Source: Fidelibacterota bacterium
Lineage (GTDB): Bacteria > Fidelibacterota > UBA8477 > JABMPR01
Length of the DNA: 64,000 nt
Assembly: GCA_024278595.1 (NCBI GenBank)
Contig: JAJRSW010000099.1
Coordinates: forward strand, 69,573-133,572
Reading direction: 5' to 3'
A program made the translations under genes and the position numbers. Every line of letters starts with the position of its first letter. The stretch's first letter is position 1. The notes under the pieces were generated by a model. The model was not told the DNA's origin. It was given only the letters and a program-made list of their open reading frames with translations, and searched no databases. Positions 9,928 to 20,500 of the stretch are shown one piece after another.

Positions 9928-10968
9928 ATGAACAAGAATATGCGGATGACCATTGTGGTAGTTACCCTCCTGACCACGGGATTTCTGGGGGATCTTGTGT
10001 ATGGAGGTGATCGCCTGACCAATACTGGTACAACTTCGGCCGCCTTTTTGGAAGTGGGTATTGGAGCCCGGAGTATGGGTATGGGCGGGGCATATGTAGC
10101 CGTGGCTAAAGATGCCAGTGCCCTGTACTGGAATCCGGCTGGGATCAGTAGAATTCAACAGGCCAGTGGTGTTTTTGAACAGGTCGATTGGATCACTGAT
10201 ATCAGTTTCAATTTTTTAGCGGCTACTGTACCCCTGGGAAATAATGCTGGATCGGTGGGTATTTTCGTGAATGCCATGAACGTACCCAACCAATTGGTGC
10301 GCACCGTTCAATACCCGGATGGGAGTGGTGAGGAGTACTCTGCCTCCAGTATCGTTCTGGGACTATCCTATGCTCGCAACCTCACTGACCGTTTCTCCAT
10401 CGGCGGAAATGCCAAATATATCAGTGAACGGATCTGGCATGAACAGGCCAGCAGTCTGGCCTTTGACGTTGGAACTTTGTATGATACGGGACTAGAGGGT
10501 TTACGGATCGGAGCTTGTATTTCTAATTTTGGGTCGGGTTTAGAGCTCCAGGGCAGTGATCTGCTCATTTTTTATGATGCGGATCAGCTTCATTTAGGAA
10601 ACAATGATAAGATCATCGGTGAGTTGATGACCGATGAATGGCCCTTGCCCCTGAACATGCAATTTGGATTGGCCTATACCATGCATCCGGGTGCTGGTCT
10701 TCAACTGACTCTGGCTGCCGATGCTCTCCATCCCATTAATGCTTCTGAAAGTGTCAATCTGGGAGCTGAGTTCGCCATTAACCGGATGCTGTTTATCAGA
10801 GCCGGCTATAAATCCTTATTCCAAACGGATTCTGAAACCGGACTGACCATGGGCGCCGGCTTGAACTACCGATTATTCGGCGCGTCTAATATCAAGATTG
10901 ACTATGCTTATGCAGACATGGGTCGCTTGGGTGGCATCTCCCGGTATACCCTTGGACTTACTTTCTAG
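9928..10968 (+). CDS. PorV/PorQ-family outer-membrane protein
   Basis: A 346-residue outer-membrane beta-barrel. TTGGAG (9915-9920) precedes the ATG by 7 nt. After the signal peptide, the sequence TSAAFLEVGIGARSMGMGGAYVAVAKDASALYWNPAG is the hallmark start of the PorV/PorQ (UPF0164-type) family, a FadL-like barrel. PorV proteins in Bacteroidota shuttle T9SS cargo to the surface. Here it lies inside a glycan-uptake operon, 16 nt after the PpiC-like gene and 13 nt before the ABC binding protein. It may therefore be dedicated to local secreted proteins, or act as a FadL-like channel. The T9SS link is an inference. Confidence 0.85.
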   Translation: MNKNMRMTIVVVTLLTTGFLGDLVYGGDRLTNTGTTSAAFLEVGIGARSMGMGGAYVAVAKDASALYWNPAGISRIQQASGVFEQVDWITDISFNFLAATVPLGNNAGSVGIFVNAMNVPNQLVRTVQYPDGSGEEYSASSIVLGLSYARNLTDRFSIGGNAKYISERIWHEQASSLAFDVGTLYDTGLEGLRIGACISNFGSGLELQGSDLLIFYDADQLHLGNNDKIIGELMTDEWPLPLNMQFGLAYTMHPGAGLQLTLAADALHPINASESVNLGAEFAINRMLFIRAGYKSLFQTDSETGLTMGAGLNYRLFGASNIKIDYAYADMGRLGGISRYTLGLTF

Positions 10969-10981
10969 AGTGGTAAAATCG

Positions 10982-12307
10982 ATGACCAGATCCGATTTAT
11001 TTTACCCCATTATCCTTGCGGTGATCATCACTGGTCTTAGCGTTTCCTGTTCCAGGGATGAGGGGGCTTCTCAGGGTGCCAGATCTGGGATAACGACCAT
11101 TACCTATTGGTGTTCATCCAATCCCAACGAGATTGCCCTGGCCAAGGAGCTGGTTGCGGACTGGAACAAGGGTGATCACGCAGTTCAGGTGAAATTACAA
11201 CCGATTCCAGCTAGTCAATCCTCTGAGGAGGTTCTGTTAGCGGCCATAGCCGGTGGTACTACACCGGATATCTGCTCCAACATGTGGCCCGGAGCCATGG
11301 ACGAATTTATCAATGCCGGCGGTCTGGTCCGCCTGGATCAGTTCCCGGACTTCATGGAATACAATCTTCAGCGAGTTCCTGAGTCTTTAATGGGGACCTT
11401 TGCCGCCAGTGACGGTCACTATTACCAGTTACCCTGGAAAACCAATCCCGTGATGATCATGTACAATAAAAAGATGTTCCGGGAGGCCGGAATAGCTGTG
11501 TTACCTAAAACCTACTCCGAATTATTAGCAGCAGGATCAAAGTTGACCCTGGATCGGGATGGGGATGGACAGATCGATCAATGGCTGGGATTTCGCAATA
11601 TCAAACCGATCTGGTGGCAGCGTTTCTTCGACTACTATGCTTTTTATATCGCAGCATCCGGGGGGCAGACCTTGTTCGATGGTGATGACCTTATTTTCGA
11701 GAATGATGCTTCGGTTGAGGTGTTTGATTTATTCCGTCAGATCTACAAAAGAGGCTATTTTCCCATCACTGAGTTTTCTGGTGATCAGTTTGTGGGTGAA
11801 AAATTGGCTATCTCCATCACCGGCCCCTATTCCATAAGCAGCGTGGATCGTTTCAAGCCGGCAGGCTTCGAGTATGATTTCTTCCCCATACCGGTTCCCG
11901 ATGATTACCAGGGAGACCTTTATACCTATGGCGACCATAAGAACATTGCCATCTTCAGCACCACCGAATACCCCCAGGAGACCTGGGAATTTGCCAAATA
12001 CCTTATCTCCAGACAGGCGGATCTGCGGCTCTTAGAGACTTCCAATCAGATTCCCATCCGGAAGGATTTGTTGTTGGATTCCCTTTACGCGCAGTATTTC
12101 ACTGAGCATCCCATGATGATCAAATTCGCCGAACAGGCCATTTTTACCCGGGGGGTGGATGGTGCAGCTGAATTAAAGGAGATCTTTGATGCAATCTCAC
12201 AGGAATGGGAGGCCTGCGCCCTGTTTGACGCCCGGACACCCACTGAGTCCATTCACCGTGCAGCCGAGCGGGCGAAAGTGATCATCGCATGGAATCGAGC
12301 AGAATGA
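10982..12307 (+). CDS. Sugar ABC transporter substrate-binding lipoprotein
   Basis: A 441-residue extracytoplasmic solute-binding protein of the MalE/UgpB type (family 1). I place the start at 10982, giving a signal peptide ending in LSVSC (Cys23, lipid anchor). Typical family features are TYWCSSNPNE near the mature start, AAIAGGTTPDICSNMWPG, and LPWKTNPVMIMYNKKMFREAGI. It should deliver an oligosaccharide to the two permeases that follow. The end overlaps the permease start region (TGA 12305-12307). The sugar bound cannot be read from the sequence. Confidence 0.9.
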   Translation: MTRSDLFYPIILAVIITGLSVSCSRDEGASQGARSGITTITYWCSSNPNEIALAKELVADWNKGDHAVQVKLQPIPASQSSEEVLLAAIAGGTTPDICSNMWPGAMDEFINAGGLVRLDQFPDFMEYNLQRVPESLMGTFAASDGHYYQLPWKTNPVMIMYNKKMFREAGIAVLPKTYSELLAAGSKLTLDRDGDGQIDQWLGFRNIKPIWWQRFFDYYAFYIAASGGQTLFDGDDLIFENDASVEVFDLFRQIYKRGYFPITEFSGDQFVGEKLAISITGPYSISSVDRFKPAGFEYDFFPIPVPDDYQGDLYTYGDHKNIAIFSTTEYPQETWEFAKYLISRQADLRLLETSNQIPIRKDLLLDSLYAQYFTEHPMMIKFAEQAIFTRGVDGAAELKEIFDAISQEWEACALFDARTPTESIHRAAERAKVIIAWNRAE

Positions 12308-13179
12308 AAAGCATAATGGCCAGCATGAGGGGGGAGGGCTTCACCGGTGCTGTCATGTCCCTACCCTATATTATTTTTTTCAGTGTCTTTATCGCTTTTC
12401 CCATCGGCTTCTCATTTGTACTGATGTTCCATAAATGGAACATCATCACCCCCATGGAATGGGTGGGAATGCGAAATTTTGGACGCTTATTCCACGATGC
12501 CCAATTCTTCAAAGCGATCCTGAATACCCTGACCTTTCTGGTGATTCACATTCCACTACAGATCATAATAGCCCTTCTGCTGGCAGTGGGTCTGAACCAG
12601 AAAATCCGCCTGCGGGGCTTGTTTAGATCGTTGTACTTCATGCCGGTGATCGTGTCAGGGGTGGTGATCACCATCATGTGGCGCCAACTTTTTGGCTTTG
12701 AAACTGGTTTACTCAACATGCTGCTACTAAAACTTGGCCTGGCTAAAATACCCTGGATCAATCACCCATCTTACGCCATGCCTTCCATTGCCATCATGGC
12801 TACCTGGAAGAACGTCGGTCTTTATGTGGTTCTTTTTCTGGTAGGTTTGCAAAATATTCCCCGTTTCCTGTATGAGGCGGCCGATATAGATGGAGCGGGA
12901 CCCATTCAGAAATTCTGGTATATCACGCTGCCTGCTTTGAATAATACCATGGTCCTGGTAATCATTCTGTCAACTATTGGTGGATTTTCACTCTTTATCG
13001 AGCCCTTTGTCATGACGGGTGGTGGACCCATGAATAGCACCTTATCAGCCATGCTTTACATCTATAACCAGGCCTTCTATTTCGGTCATATGGGCTATTC
13101 AGCAACCCTGGGGATCTTTTTTGCCGGTATTGTGCTCTTGGTCATTCTCGTTCAGAAAAAAATTGTGGAGCAGGATTAG
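12289..13179 (+). CDS. Sugar ABC transporter permease, MalF/LacF type
   Basis: A 296-residue inner-membrane permease with six predicted helices. The binding-protein-dependent transport EAA loop is EAADIDGAGPIQKFWYITLP. The start may be the ATG at 12289 or, giving ATGA coupling with the previous stop, the ATG at 12304. It forms the membrane channel with the next gene, whose ATG follows its stop directly (13179/13180). Energy would come from the MalK-type ATPase at 20.7 kb. Confidence 0.93.
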   Translation: MESSRMKSIMASMRGEGFTGAVMSLPYIIFFSVFIAFPIGFSFVLMFHKWNIITPMEWVGMRNFGRLFHDAQFFKAILNTLTFLVIHIPLQIIIALLLAVGLNQKIRLRGLFRSLYFMPVIVSGVVITIMWRQLFGFETGLLNMLLLKLGLAKIPWINHPSYAMPSIAIMATWKNVGLYVVLFLVGLQNIPRFLYEAADIDGAGPIQKFWYITLPALNNTMVLVIILSTIGGFSLFIEPFVMTGGGPMNSTLSAMLYIYNQAFYFGHMGYSATLGIFFAGIVLLVILVQKKIVEQD

Positions 13180-13998
13180 ATGCCGGACATGAAAAAATTA
13201 CCCCTGTACCTGGCCCTTACCGTGGGTGGGATGATCTTCGCTTACCCCTTTATCTGGATGCTTTTTGCCACTTTCAAGCCGGAGATGGAGATCACTGGAA
13301 TTGGTCTGTGGTCTGCCAATATGAGTATGGATAATTATCGAACCGTCATGACCAAGATTCCAGTCGGTCGCGCGCTTGTTAACAGTTTGTTCGTTTCGCT
13401 TTGCGTGACAGCCAGTGTTCTGTTTTGGGGCTCCATCATCGGTTATGCGCTGGCTAGATTAAAGTTTCTGGGGCGTGAACTGATCCTGGCTGTGATCCTG
13501 TTCACCATGGTGATTCCCTTTCAGATCACCTTGATCCCCATGTACATCCTCATGGTTAAATTTGGCTGGGTGGACACCTATTTAAGTCTCATTGTGCCCG
13601 GGATGATAAACTCTTTCGGCATCCTGCTGTTCCGCCAGTTTTTCCGGGATATTCCCCAGGATCTTATTGATGCAGCACGGCTTGACGGCTGTAACGAATT
13701 TCAGATCCTATTCAGGATCATATGGCCTTTGTCAAAACCAGTGCTCATCACTGTCGGTATTCTGGCTTTCATGGGCTCCTGGAATGACGTCCTCTGGCCT
13801 CTGTTGGTAATTCGTCTGGAAAACCTCATGACCATGCCACAACTGGTCACGCTGTTCGCCATCGGCGGGCAGGCTGAAGGTCGAATGGGTGTTCAACTTG
13901 CGGCTGCCATGCTGCTGGCAGCACCGATCATTATTTTATATTCATTTTTCCAAAAATATTTTATTGAGAGCATGGCTTCATCCGGTTTGAAGAATTAA
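13180..13998 (+). CDS. Sugar ABC transporter permease, MalG/LacG type
   Basis: A 272-residue inner-membrane permease with the EAA loop DAARLDGCNEFQILFRIIWP. It begins right after the stop of the first permease with no intergenic base. It is the last gene of the operon that starts at the TonB receptor; a 210-bp gap follows. Confidence 0.93.
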   Translation: MPDMKKLPLYLALTVGGMIFAYPFIWMLFATFKPEMEITGIGLWSANMSMDNYRTVMTKIPVGRALVNSLFVSLCVTASVLFWGSIIGYALARLKFLGRELILAVILFTMVIPFQITLIPMYILMVKFGWVDTYLSLIVPGMINSFGILLFRQFFRDIPQDLIDAARLDGCNEFQILFRIIWPLSKPVLITVGILAFMGSWNDVLWPLLVIRLENLMTMPQLVTLFAIGGQAEGRMGVQLAAAMLLAAPIIILYSFFQKYFIESMASSGLKN

Positions 13999-14208
13999 TA
14001 GTGACGCCCCCGCAGAAAGTCCCGCTCGCAGAGGCCGCAGAGGCGCAAAGTGGCGTTATATAATGCTTTACGTGTACTTGTCGTAAGTAGTTGTATTTAA
14101 ATGTAATAGGGCATATTATGTGATTTTCTAAAAACTTTTTTGCGAGCTCATCAATAGTGAATAGTGACAAATTCACAATAACCGTATTATTAAGGAATCA
14201 TAAATAGA
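13999..14208 (+). promoter_or_regulatory. Intergenic region with probable promoter for the GH130 operon
   Basis: A 210-bp gap between the permease and the first GH130 gene. The first third is GC-rich and carries a 9-mer tandem repeat (14027-14044). The rest is AT-rich (about 14055-14208), as expected for a promoter, but I see no good -35/-10 pair. GTGAA and TTCAC arms near 14157-14176 could be a regulator site; this is weak. Confidence 0.35.
14027..14050. repeat. CGCAGAGGC tandem 9-mer, dispersed-repeat-like
   Basis: Two adjacent exact copies of CGCAGAGGC (14027-14035 and 14036-14044) are followed by GCAAAG. The pattern matches the CGCAGAGGCGCAAAG-type intergenic repeats that I know from many environmental bacterial genomes. 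A decayed relative in the other orientation is at 52772-52800. Confidence 0.5.
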
Positions 14209-15117
14209 ATGGAATTAACCAGATATTCACGTGACCCGGTCCTTGGGCCAGTCCCAGAACATGCCTGGGAACGAGCTGCGGTTTTTAATGCGGCGGCTGT
14301 GTTTGAGGATAGGAAGTATCACATGATCTATCGTGCTACTGATATTGGTGGACATGAGAGCTTTGGGGACTATAAAAATGCGCTGGGATATGCCTGGAGT
14401 GAAAATTTCGTTGATTGGCAACGCCTACCCGAACCAATTCTGACCAACGATGTCCCCCAGGAACTGCGGGGTCCGGAAGATCCACGTATTGTGAAGTTGG
14501 AGGGTCGTTTTTACATGACCTATACCGGGTTTGGCGGTCGCTTTCCCGGGGATCACCGGATATGTCTGGCCATCAGTGATGACCTCAAACATTGGGAACG
14601 ACAGGGGGTTCTACTGGACGAGGAAAATAAGAACGCAGCCTTTTTCCCCCAGAAGTTTGGGGATGATTATCTACTGCTTCACCGTCGCGGAGCAGATATT
14701 TGGATCGCGAATACCCCGGACTTTAAAAATTATTCGGATCACACATCCATTATGGCACCCATTGCAGGTGGCTGGGAGTCCAGAAAGATCGGAATTGCCG
14801 GACCACCTGTTTTACATGACCAGGGTTGGTTGTTGATCTACCATGCAGTGGATGAGAAATTTCAATATCGCCTGGGAGCAGCCTTACTCGATCGTGACAA
14901 CCCTCGACGGGTACTGGCACGCTATAGCCAGCCGCTTATTTCATCCGAAGAAGAGTGGGAACGGCAGGGTCCTGTCCCGAATGTGATTTTTAGCTGTGCC
15001 ACCATTGAACGGGATGATCGTTATGATATCATTTATGCTGGAGCTGACAGTATGATCGGTTCGGCATTTATCCTGAAAAGTGATGTGGTCTTCGATAAGG
15101 AGCATTGGTTAGTATGA
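14209..15117 (+). CDS. GH130-family beta-mannoside phosphorylase/hydrolase-type enzyme
   Basis: A 302-residue five-bladed beta-propeller enzyme of glycoside hydrolase family 130, whose members act mostly on beta-linked mannosides by phosphorolysis or hydrolysis. Family marks are VFNAAAVFEDRKYHMIYRATD near the N-terminus, the catalytic-region signature GPEDPRIVKLEGRFYMTYTG, NAAFFPQKFGDDYLLLHRR and LLIYHAVDEK. There is no signal peptide, so it is probably cytoplasmic and acts on sugars brought in by the ABC transporter. Its stop overlaps the next start (ATGA). Whether it is a phosphorylase or a hydrolase cannot be settled by eye. Confidence 0.87.
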   Translation: MELTRYSRDPVLGPVPEHAWERAAVFNAAAVFEDRKYHMIYRATDIGGHESFGDYKNALGYAWSENFVDWQRLPEPILTNDVPQELRGPEDPRIVKLEGRFYMTYTGFGGRFPGDHRICLAISDDLKHWERQGVLLDEENKNAAFFPQKFGDDYLLLHRRGADIWIANTPDFKNYSDHTSIMAPIAGGWESRKIGIAGPPVLHDQGWLLIYHAVDEKFQYRLGAALLDRDNPRRVLARYSQPLISSEEEWERQGPVPNVIFSCATIERDDRYDIIYAGADSMIGSAFILKSDVVFDKEHWLV

Positions 15118-16346
15118 ATTTAATTCACCGATCTCTAATCATGGTCACGCTGGTAGGTTTGTTTGGGGCTTGCACTACCGCAGATCCTGGTCTTATCCCG
15201 GCCAATATTGAGCATGCCCTTGGATTGGTTGACAGTACTGAGATCGAAGGAGAAATGTTAAAGTGGATCGCCATTTATGCTGATGCCCCTAGTTATGATC
15301 CGATTATAGCGAAAGGGGAGGGTGTTACTTGCGTGGATGACGTCGGGCGTTTCCTGGAAGTTTTGGAGTACGAGATCGTCCAGCAAAAACGAGCTGATTT
15401 AATTCCCCTGGCAGCAGGAATGGTGCGCTATCTCCTGTACCTTAGCCGTGAGGACGGACTCTGGTATAATTTTATTTATGCCGATGGCTCTATTAATAAA
15501 GAGTATAAGACCAGTGTGGCGTCTTTTGAGTGGTGGGCTGTCAGAGGTTTACGGGGATTGGGTGCCGGTTACCGTATTTTTACTGCACAACCAGGGTTTG
15601 CAGTCCTGACCGATCAGATCAGTAGCAGATTTTCAAGCTCCCAGCCGCACCTGGATTCCCTTTTTTCAAGCTATCCCCAGTTGACCCTGATGGATGACGG
15701 CAGTGAACGACCATCCTGGAATCTGAGCAATGCTCCTGATCAATCTGCTGAGTTACTAATCGCCCTGGCAGGGGTCCATGGTCTGGGAAAATTCGATTAT
15801 AAACTGGAAATTCAATATCTGGCAGAAGCCTTGATGGGCTGGCAGTATACGGGTGAGGCATCCGACTATCGGGGTCTGTATTACTGTTGGCAGAATACCT
15901 GGCATGGCTGGGGCAATACGCAGGCTCTGGCACTCCTGCAAGCTTATGAGATCCTTGGTGAAGAGAACTATCTGACTAGTGTCAAGCTCTGGGCTGATCA
16001 CTTTGTACCCGCTTTTATTCAAAGTAGCTTCCCGGCTGGTATCGAACATGATGCTCAAGGTAACTGGAAAATCCGTAATTACTCCCAAATTGCCTATGGC
16101 CTGGGGTCAACCTATAGAGGTATGCAGGCCTTGGCTGTGCTGACTGGTTCGCCGGAATATCAGCAGCGTGCCGAACAGGTATTTGCCTGGTTCAAGGGTC
16201 AGAATGTAGCCAAAACACAGATGTATGATCCGGCAACTGGCCGTTGCTTCGATGGGATCAATGGTGTGGATCAGGTAAACCATAATTCCGGTGCCGAATC
16301 CACCATTGAATGCCTCCTGGCCATTCAGGCGCGGGGTGGTTGGTAA
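15114..16346 (+). CDS. Lipoprotein with helical-toroid (six-hairpin-like) glycosidase-type fold
   Basis: A 410-residue lipoprotein starting at 15114 (ATGA overlap with GH130). The lipobox is LFGAC (Cys20). The mature part is mostly helical with repeated Trp/Tyr-rich hairpins (GLWYNFIYADGSINKEYKTS, WQNTWHGWGNTQALALL, YGLGSTYRGMQAL) and ends in NHNSGAESTIECLLAIQA, a pattern I associate with (alpha/alpha) toroid glycosidases and epimerase-like enzymes. No exact family is recognised. Sitting between two GH130 genes, it probably trims or modifies the same glycan in the periplasm or at the cell surface. Confidence 0.7.
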   Translation: MNLIHRSLIMVTLVGLFGACTTADPGLIPANIEHALGLVDSTEIEGEMLKWIAIYADAPSYDPIIAKGEGVTCVDDVGRFLEVLEYEIVQQKRADLIPLAAGMVRYLLYLSREDGLWYNFIYADGSINKEYKTSVASFEWWAVRGLRGLGAGYRIFTAQPGFAVLTDQISSRFSSSQPHLDSLFSSYPQLTLMDDGSERPSWNLSNAPDQSAELLIALAGVHGLGKFDYKLEIQYLAEALMGWQYTGEASDYRGLYYCWQNTWHGWGNTQALALLQAYEILGEENYLTSVKLWADHFVPAFIQSSFPAGIEHDAQGNWKIRNYSQIAYGLGSTYRGMQALAVLTGSPEYQQRAEQVFAWFKGQNVAKTQMYDPATGRCFDGINGVDQVNHNSGAESTIECLLAIQARGGW

Positions 16347-16354
16347 GACCTGAA

Positions 16355-17479
16355 ATGGAATATCCTTTTGATAAAATCCTGCTCAATCCCCATGATATTG
16401 ATCCAAAGGAGTTACCGGTCGGGCAAGGCACTGGTCTGGAAACCTATGTGTTTGGAACTTTAAATCCTGGTTTGTGCCGTCTGCCCAATGGCAATCTACT
16501 CATGATGGTAAGGATCGCAGAAGCGTTAAGCGAGCCCAGGACAGGCAACGAAACACAGGTCCTGCGTTACAATACCCTGACGGGATCATTTGACGTTAAC
16601 CATTACCAGACGCGTGACCTCGATTTCGCCGATCCGCGGAAATATCGATTCAAGAATGAAGGTGAGATCTATGCTCTGACCTCTCTATCCTGGTTATTAC
16701 CGGTTGAATTGGATTCAGAAGGGACGCAAGTCATTGAGATACATTATGCTAAAATGATCCTGCCTGACCAAGCTTATCAGGAATATGGAATCGAGGATCC
16801 GCGGATCACCCTGATCCAGGACACCTACTATATGACCACCTGTGCTGTTGCATCTGACCGGCACTCCACGGTCCTGTATTCTTCCAAGGATGGTCTGAAT
16901 TATGCTTGCCAGGGCTTGATCATGGATCATCAGAACAAGGATATGGTCATTTTTCCAGAACAGATCGATGGTCTATACCATGCCCTCACCAGGCCACTGG
17001 GTGAATTGTATTTCAAGAGTATTGAAGCAGATAGTATACCTGGCCCCAGCATCAATATTGCCAGTTCACCTGATCTTCTGCATTGGCGCCCGCTGGAAAA
17101 AGTGCTGGTGAAGTCGCGGAAAAATACGGTGCTATCGGGGAAAGTAGGTGGGGGGACACCCCCGCTGCGCACACCTGCTGGCTGGTTGGTACTTTACCAT
17201 GGTGTTTCCGGGAATGGTATTGCCGGAAATTATCGAACGGTATGGATGCTCCTGGATCTTTTGAATCCACAGCAGGTGATATATGAGGAGCTCACTACCC
17301 CCATCCTGGAAGCAAACCCGGGCTTGACTCGTGATTGTCAGGATCTGATCTATTTGCAAAATATTGTATTCACCACCGGTATCGTAAATGCAGATAACCA
17401 TTACATCGTCGCTTCAGGGGAACTGGATCTCTGCTGTCGAATTACTCATATACCGCATTCGGTATTCGCAGTCCGCTGA
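16355..17479 (+). CDS. Second GH130-family enzyme
   Basis: A 374-residue GH130-type beta-propeller protein. The ATG at 16355 is 8 nt after the previous stop. Marks include FGTLNPGLCRLPNGNLLMMVRIAE, GIEDPRITLIQDTYYMTTC, NKDMVIFPEQIDGLYHALTRP and GGGTPPLRTPAGWLVLYHGV. It is longer and clearly diverged from the first GH130 protein, so it probably has another specificity, for example chain length. It has no signal peptide and is likely cytoplasmic. Confidence 0.85.
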   Translation: MEYPFDKILLNPHDIDPKELPVGQGTGLETYVFGTLNPGLCRLPNGNLLMMVRIAEALSEPRTGNETQVLRYNTLTGSFDVNHYQTRDLDFADPRKYRFKNEGEIYALTSLSWLLPVELDSEGTQVIEIHYAKMILPDQAYQEYGIEDPRITLIQDTYYMTTCAVASDRHSTVLYSSKDGLNYACQGLIMDHQNKDMVIFPEQIDGLYHALTRPLGELYFKSIEADSIPGPSINIASSPDLLHWRPLEKVLVKSRKNTVLSGKVGGGTPPLRTPAGWLVLYHGVSGNGIAGNYRTVWMLLDLLNPQQVIYEELTTPILEANPGLTRDCQDLIYLQNIVFTTGIVNADNHYIVASGELDLCCRITHIPHSVFAVR

Positions 17480-17520
17480 TTCCAGCTTAAGTTGAATCGA
17501 GATCATATTTTGGGATTATT

Positions 17521-20500
17521 TTGAAGTCAACCACTCATACCATATTATTATTTAACTGCCTGTTAGTTTTACTGCCAGCACAGCAGATCACCATCGAACG
17601 GGTTGAGCTTATGCCCAGTTTCCCCCAGCCCTATGAGATGCGTGACTGGAAACAGGTAGCCAGGGGCTATGATTCTCTGGTGTTTGACCTGAGTGCCAGT
17701 GGTGAATATCTACCTCTGTAATGGCTGCATACCAATACCGTAAATTATCCGGAAAATGATGGATTTGGTCTGCATACCGTGGTGGGTACACCCTATCCCA
17801 ATAATGCTGAGGGGATCAATGCTATTCCGGCTCTGGTGGGTGCTTCCCTGGTGGGAATCGACAAATCCAATCAAAATGGATTCAATTATGTTTTGGGAAG
17901 TCAGGAATGGTTTAATAACCGTCCCAGCGAAAATGTGTATTTGAACGGCTTTGTAACCTCCAGTGGGAATGACTGGTGGTACGATACCATGCCCAATGTC
18001 TTTTTCTATCAACTCAGGGATCTGTATGGTGATTACGGTGTGGCAGATCAACAATTCGAGAGTGTGTCTCAGCGCTGGCTAACAGCGGTAGGCTTCATGG
18101 GCGGCAGTGCGGTTCCCTGGACTTACGGGAATTTTAATCACCGGGCCTGGTCATTGTCCACCATGACCCCGAATGATAACGGTGTGGCAGAACCTGAGGC
18201 GGCTGGTGCCATTGGTTGGCTGTTATATTTGGCCTATATCCAATTGGATGATGATAGTCTCAGAATGGGGGCAGAATGGGCGTTGGAGTTCCTGAACACG
18301 CGTACCAGTAATCCATCCTACGAGATCCAGATGCCTTATGGGGCAGTTATTGCCGCCAGGATGAATGCCGAGTTGGGGACCAATTATGATGTGGAGAAGT
18401 TGCTGAACTGGTGTTTTGACATCACTCCCCTCCGGAACTGGGGCGCCACCCTGGGCACCTGGGGCGGTTATGATTGTGATGGTCTCATCGGGGAAGCTCT
18501 TTACGATGGTTATGCATTTGCCATGAACGGTTTTCAACATGTCTCTGCCCTGGCTCCGTTGGTTCGCTATGATGATCGGTTTGCCAGATCGCTGGGCAAA
18601 TGGATCCTGAATGCGGCCAATGCCAGTCGACTGTTTTATCCTAATTATCTACCACCCGAAAACCAGGACAGCGAGACCTGGTCCTATGAATATGATCCGA
18701 ATTCATACATCGCTCATGAATCCATGCGGGAAAACTGGATGGGCACAAGTCCCTATGCTACCGGTGACGCTATGAGCGGCGGTTGGGGTGCCACTAATCT
18801 GGCTCTTTACGGTTCTTCGCATGTGGGTTACCTCGCTGCCGTGGTGGACAGCACGAATATTCCGGGCATATTGCAATTGGATGTGTTGGCCACTGACTGG
18901 TATCATGCGCCTGCTTATCCGACCTTCCTCTATTACAATTCTTATGATATTCCCATGCAGGTAGACTTACCGCTAGATCCAGGAACGTATGATATTTATG
19001 AACTGACTTCCAACCAGATCGTTCTAAGTGGGGTGAGTGACACGGCACATCTAAATATTATGGAGGACAGTGCCTGGCTGGTCGCCATTGTGCCGGCCGG
19101 TGGGACTCAAGTCTACCAATATGAAAAGTTGCTTATCGATGGGATCGTGGTTGATTATAATTCCGGTATTACTGCAAATCATCCACCCCGGATCAAGGGC
19201 TATGGTACACCAACACCGCTGGTTGAAGTCTCCGCCACCGTCAACTTCTTCTGTGAAGCGGAAGACCGGGAAGATGGACAGACCCTTAGCTATAACTGGT
19301 TTATGGATGGGACTCAACTTGCAGCCACCGGAGCCAGTATTCAATTCACTACCCCTGCTGATGTAGGAATTTACACCATCAGTTGCAGTGTTCTGGATGA
19401 AGGTGGTTTGGTGACAGAGGCCAGTGTACCATTGAATGTTGTGGCGCACATCAACCATCCACCCATCATCGAATCCCTTACGGCAGAGCCAGTTTTTATT
19501 TCACCGAATGAAACCACCGTCATTAGCTGTTTGGCCAGCGACGAAGATGGAGATGAACTAAGCTACGAATGGGACGCTCCAGATGGAGGTACTCTGAGTG
19601 GTGCAGGCTCAAGTGTAACCTGGTTGGCTCCGGCTGAGGCCGGTGAATATAGTGTGAGCTGCATCGTTTCAGATCCGGACCTGGCATCAGATACTGCGGC
19701 GTTCAATGTGATTGTCACCGATTCGGCAGGTGGCGAAGTTGGTTATCCGGTTTTATACCTGCCTTTCAGCAGCAATGTAAATGATTATAGTGGTTATGAT
19801 AACCATGGATCACTTTCAGGAGCCGTCTATGTGGCGGATCGGGCGGGGAATCCAAATGCCGCCCTTCATTTCGATGGTAGTAATGACCGGGTGCAGATAA
19901 CAAATTCGACCAGCTTGAATTTCACTCAAGCAATCAGCGTGAGTATTTGGTTTGAAGTAGAAGAATTCTTTGGTCGGGAAGCTTACCCCATTAGCCATGG
20001 GAACTGGGAGAACCGCTGGAAAATATCCATTACTGATGGCCGTATCCGTTGGACCCTGAAAACCAGCAGCGGCATCCGTGATCTGGATTCAGCCACAGAA
20101 TTAGAACTGAATACTTATTATCACGTGGTGACCCTGTACGATGGAACCAATTTTGAGATATATGTGAACGGCGTACTTGATCAGCATAGCACCTTCTCAG
20201 GTGACATCCTGCAGACCAGTCTGGATCTCACTGTTGGACAGGTCCTGCCGGGAAATACCCAGTATAATTTCAAGGGTGTACTTGATGATATCCGCATATA
20301 TGATTATGCGCTAACGGCCGGGGAAATTTCAATGCTGTATCAGGAACCAGTTTATGTTGCCGATAAAACCGGATCTCAACCACCTGAATCATTCTATTTG
20401 GCACCCTGCTTTCCCAATCCGTTTAATCCGCAAACCACCATCAGCTTTGGTCTGTCACATTCTGCAGAGATCAGCATTACAATTCACGACCTGCTGGGAA

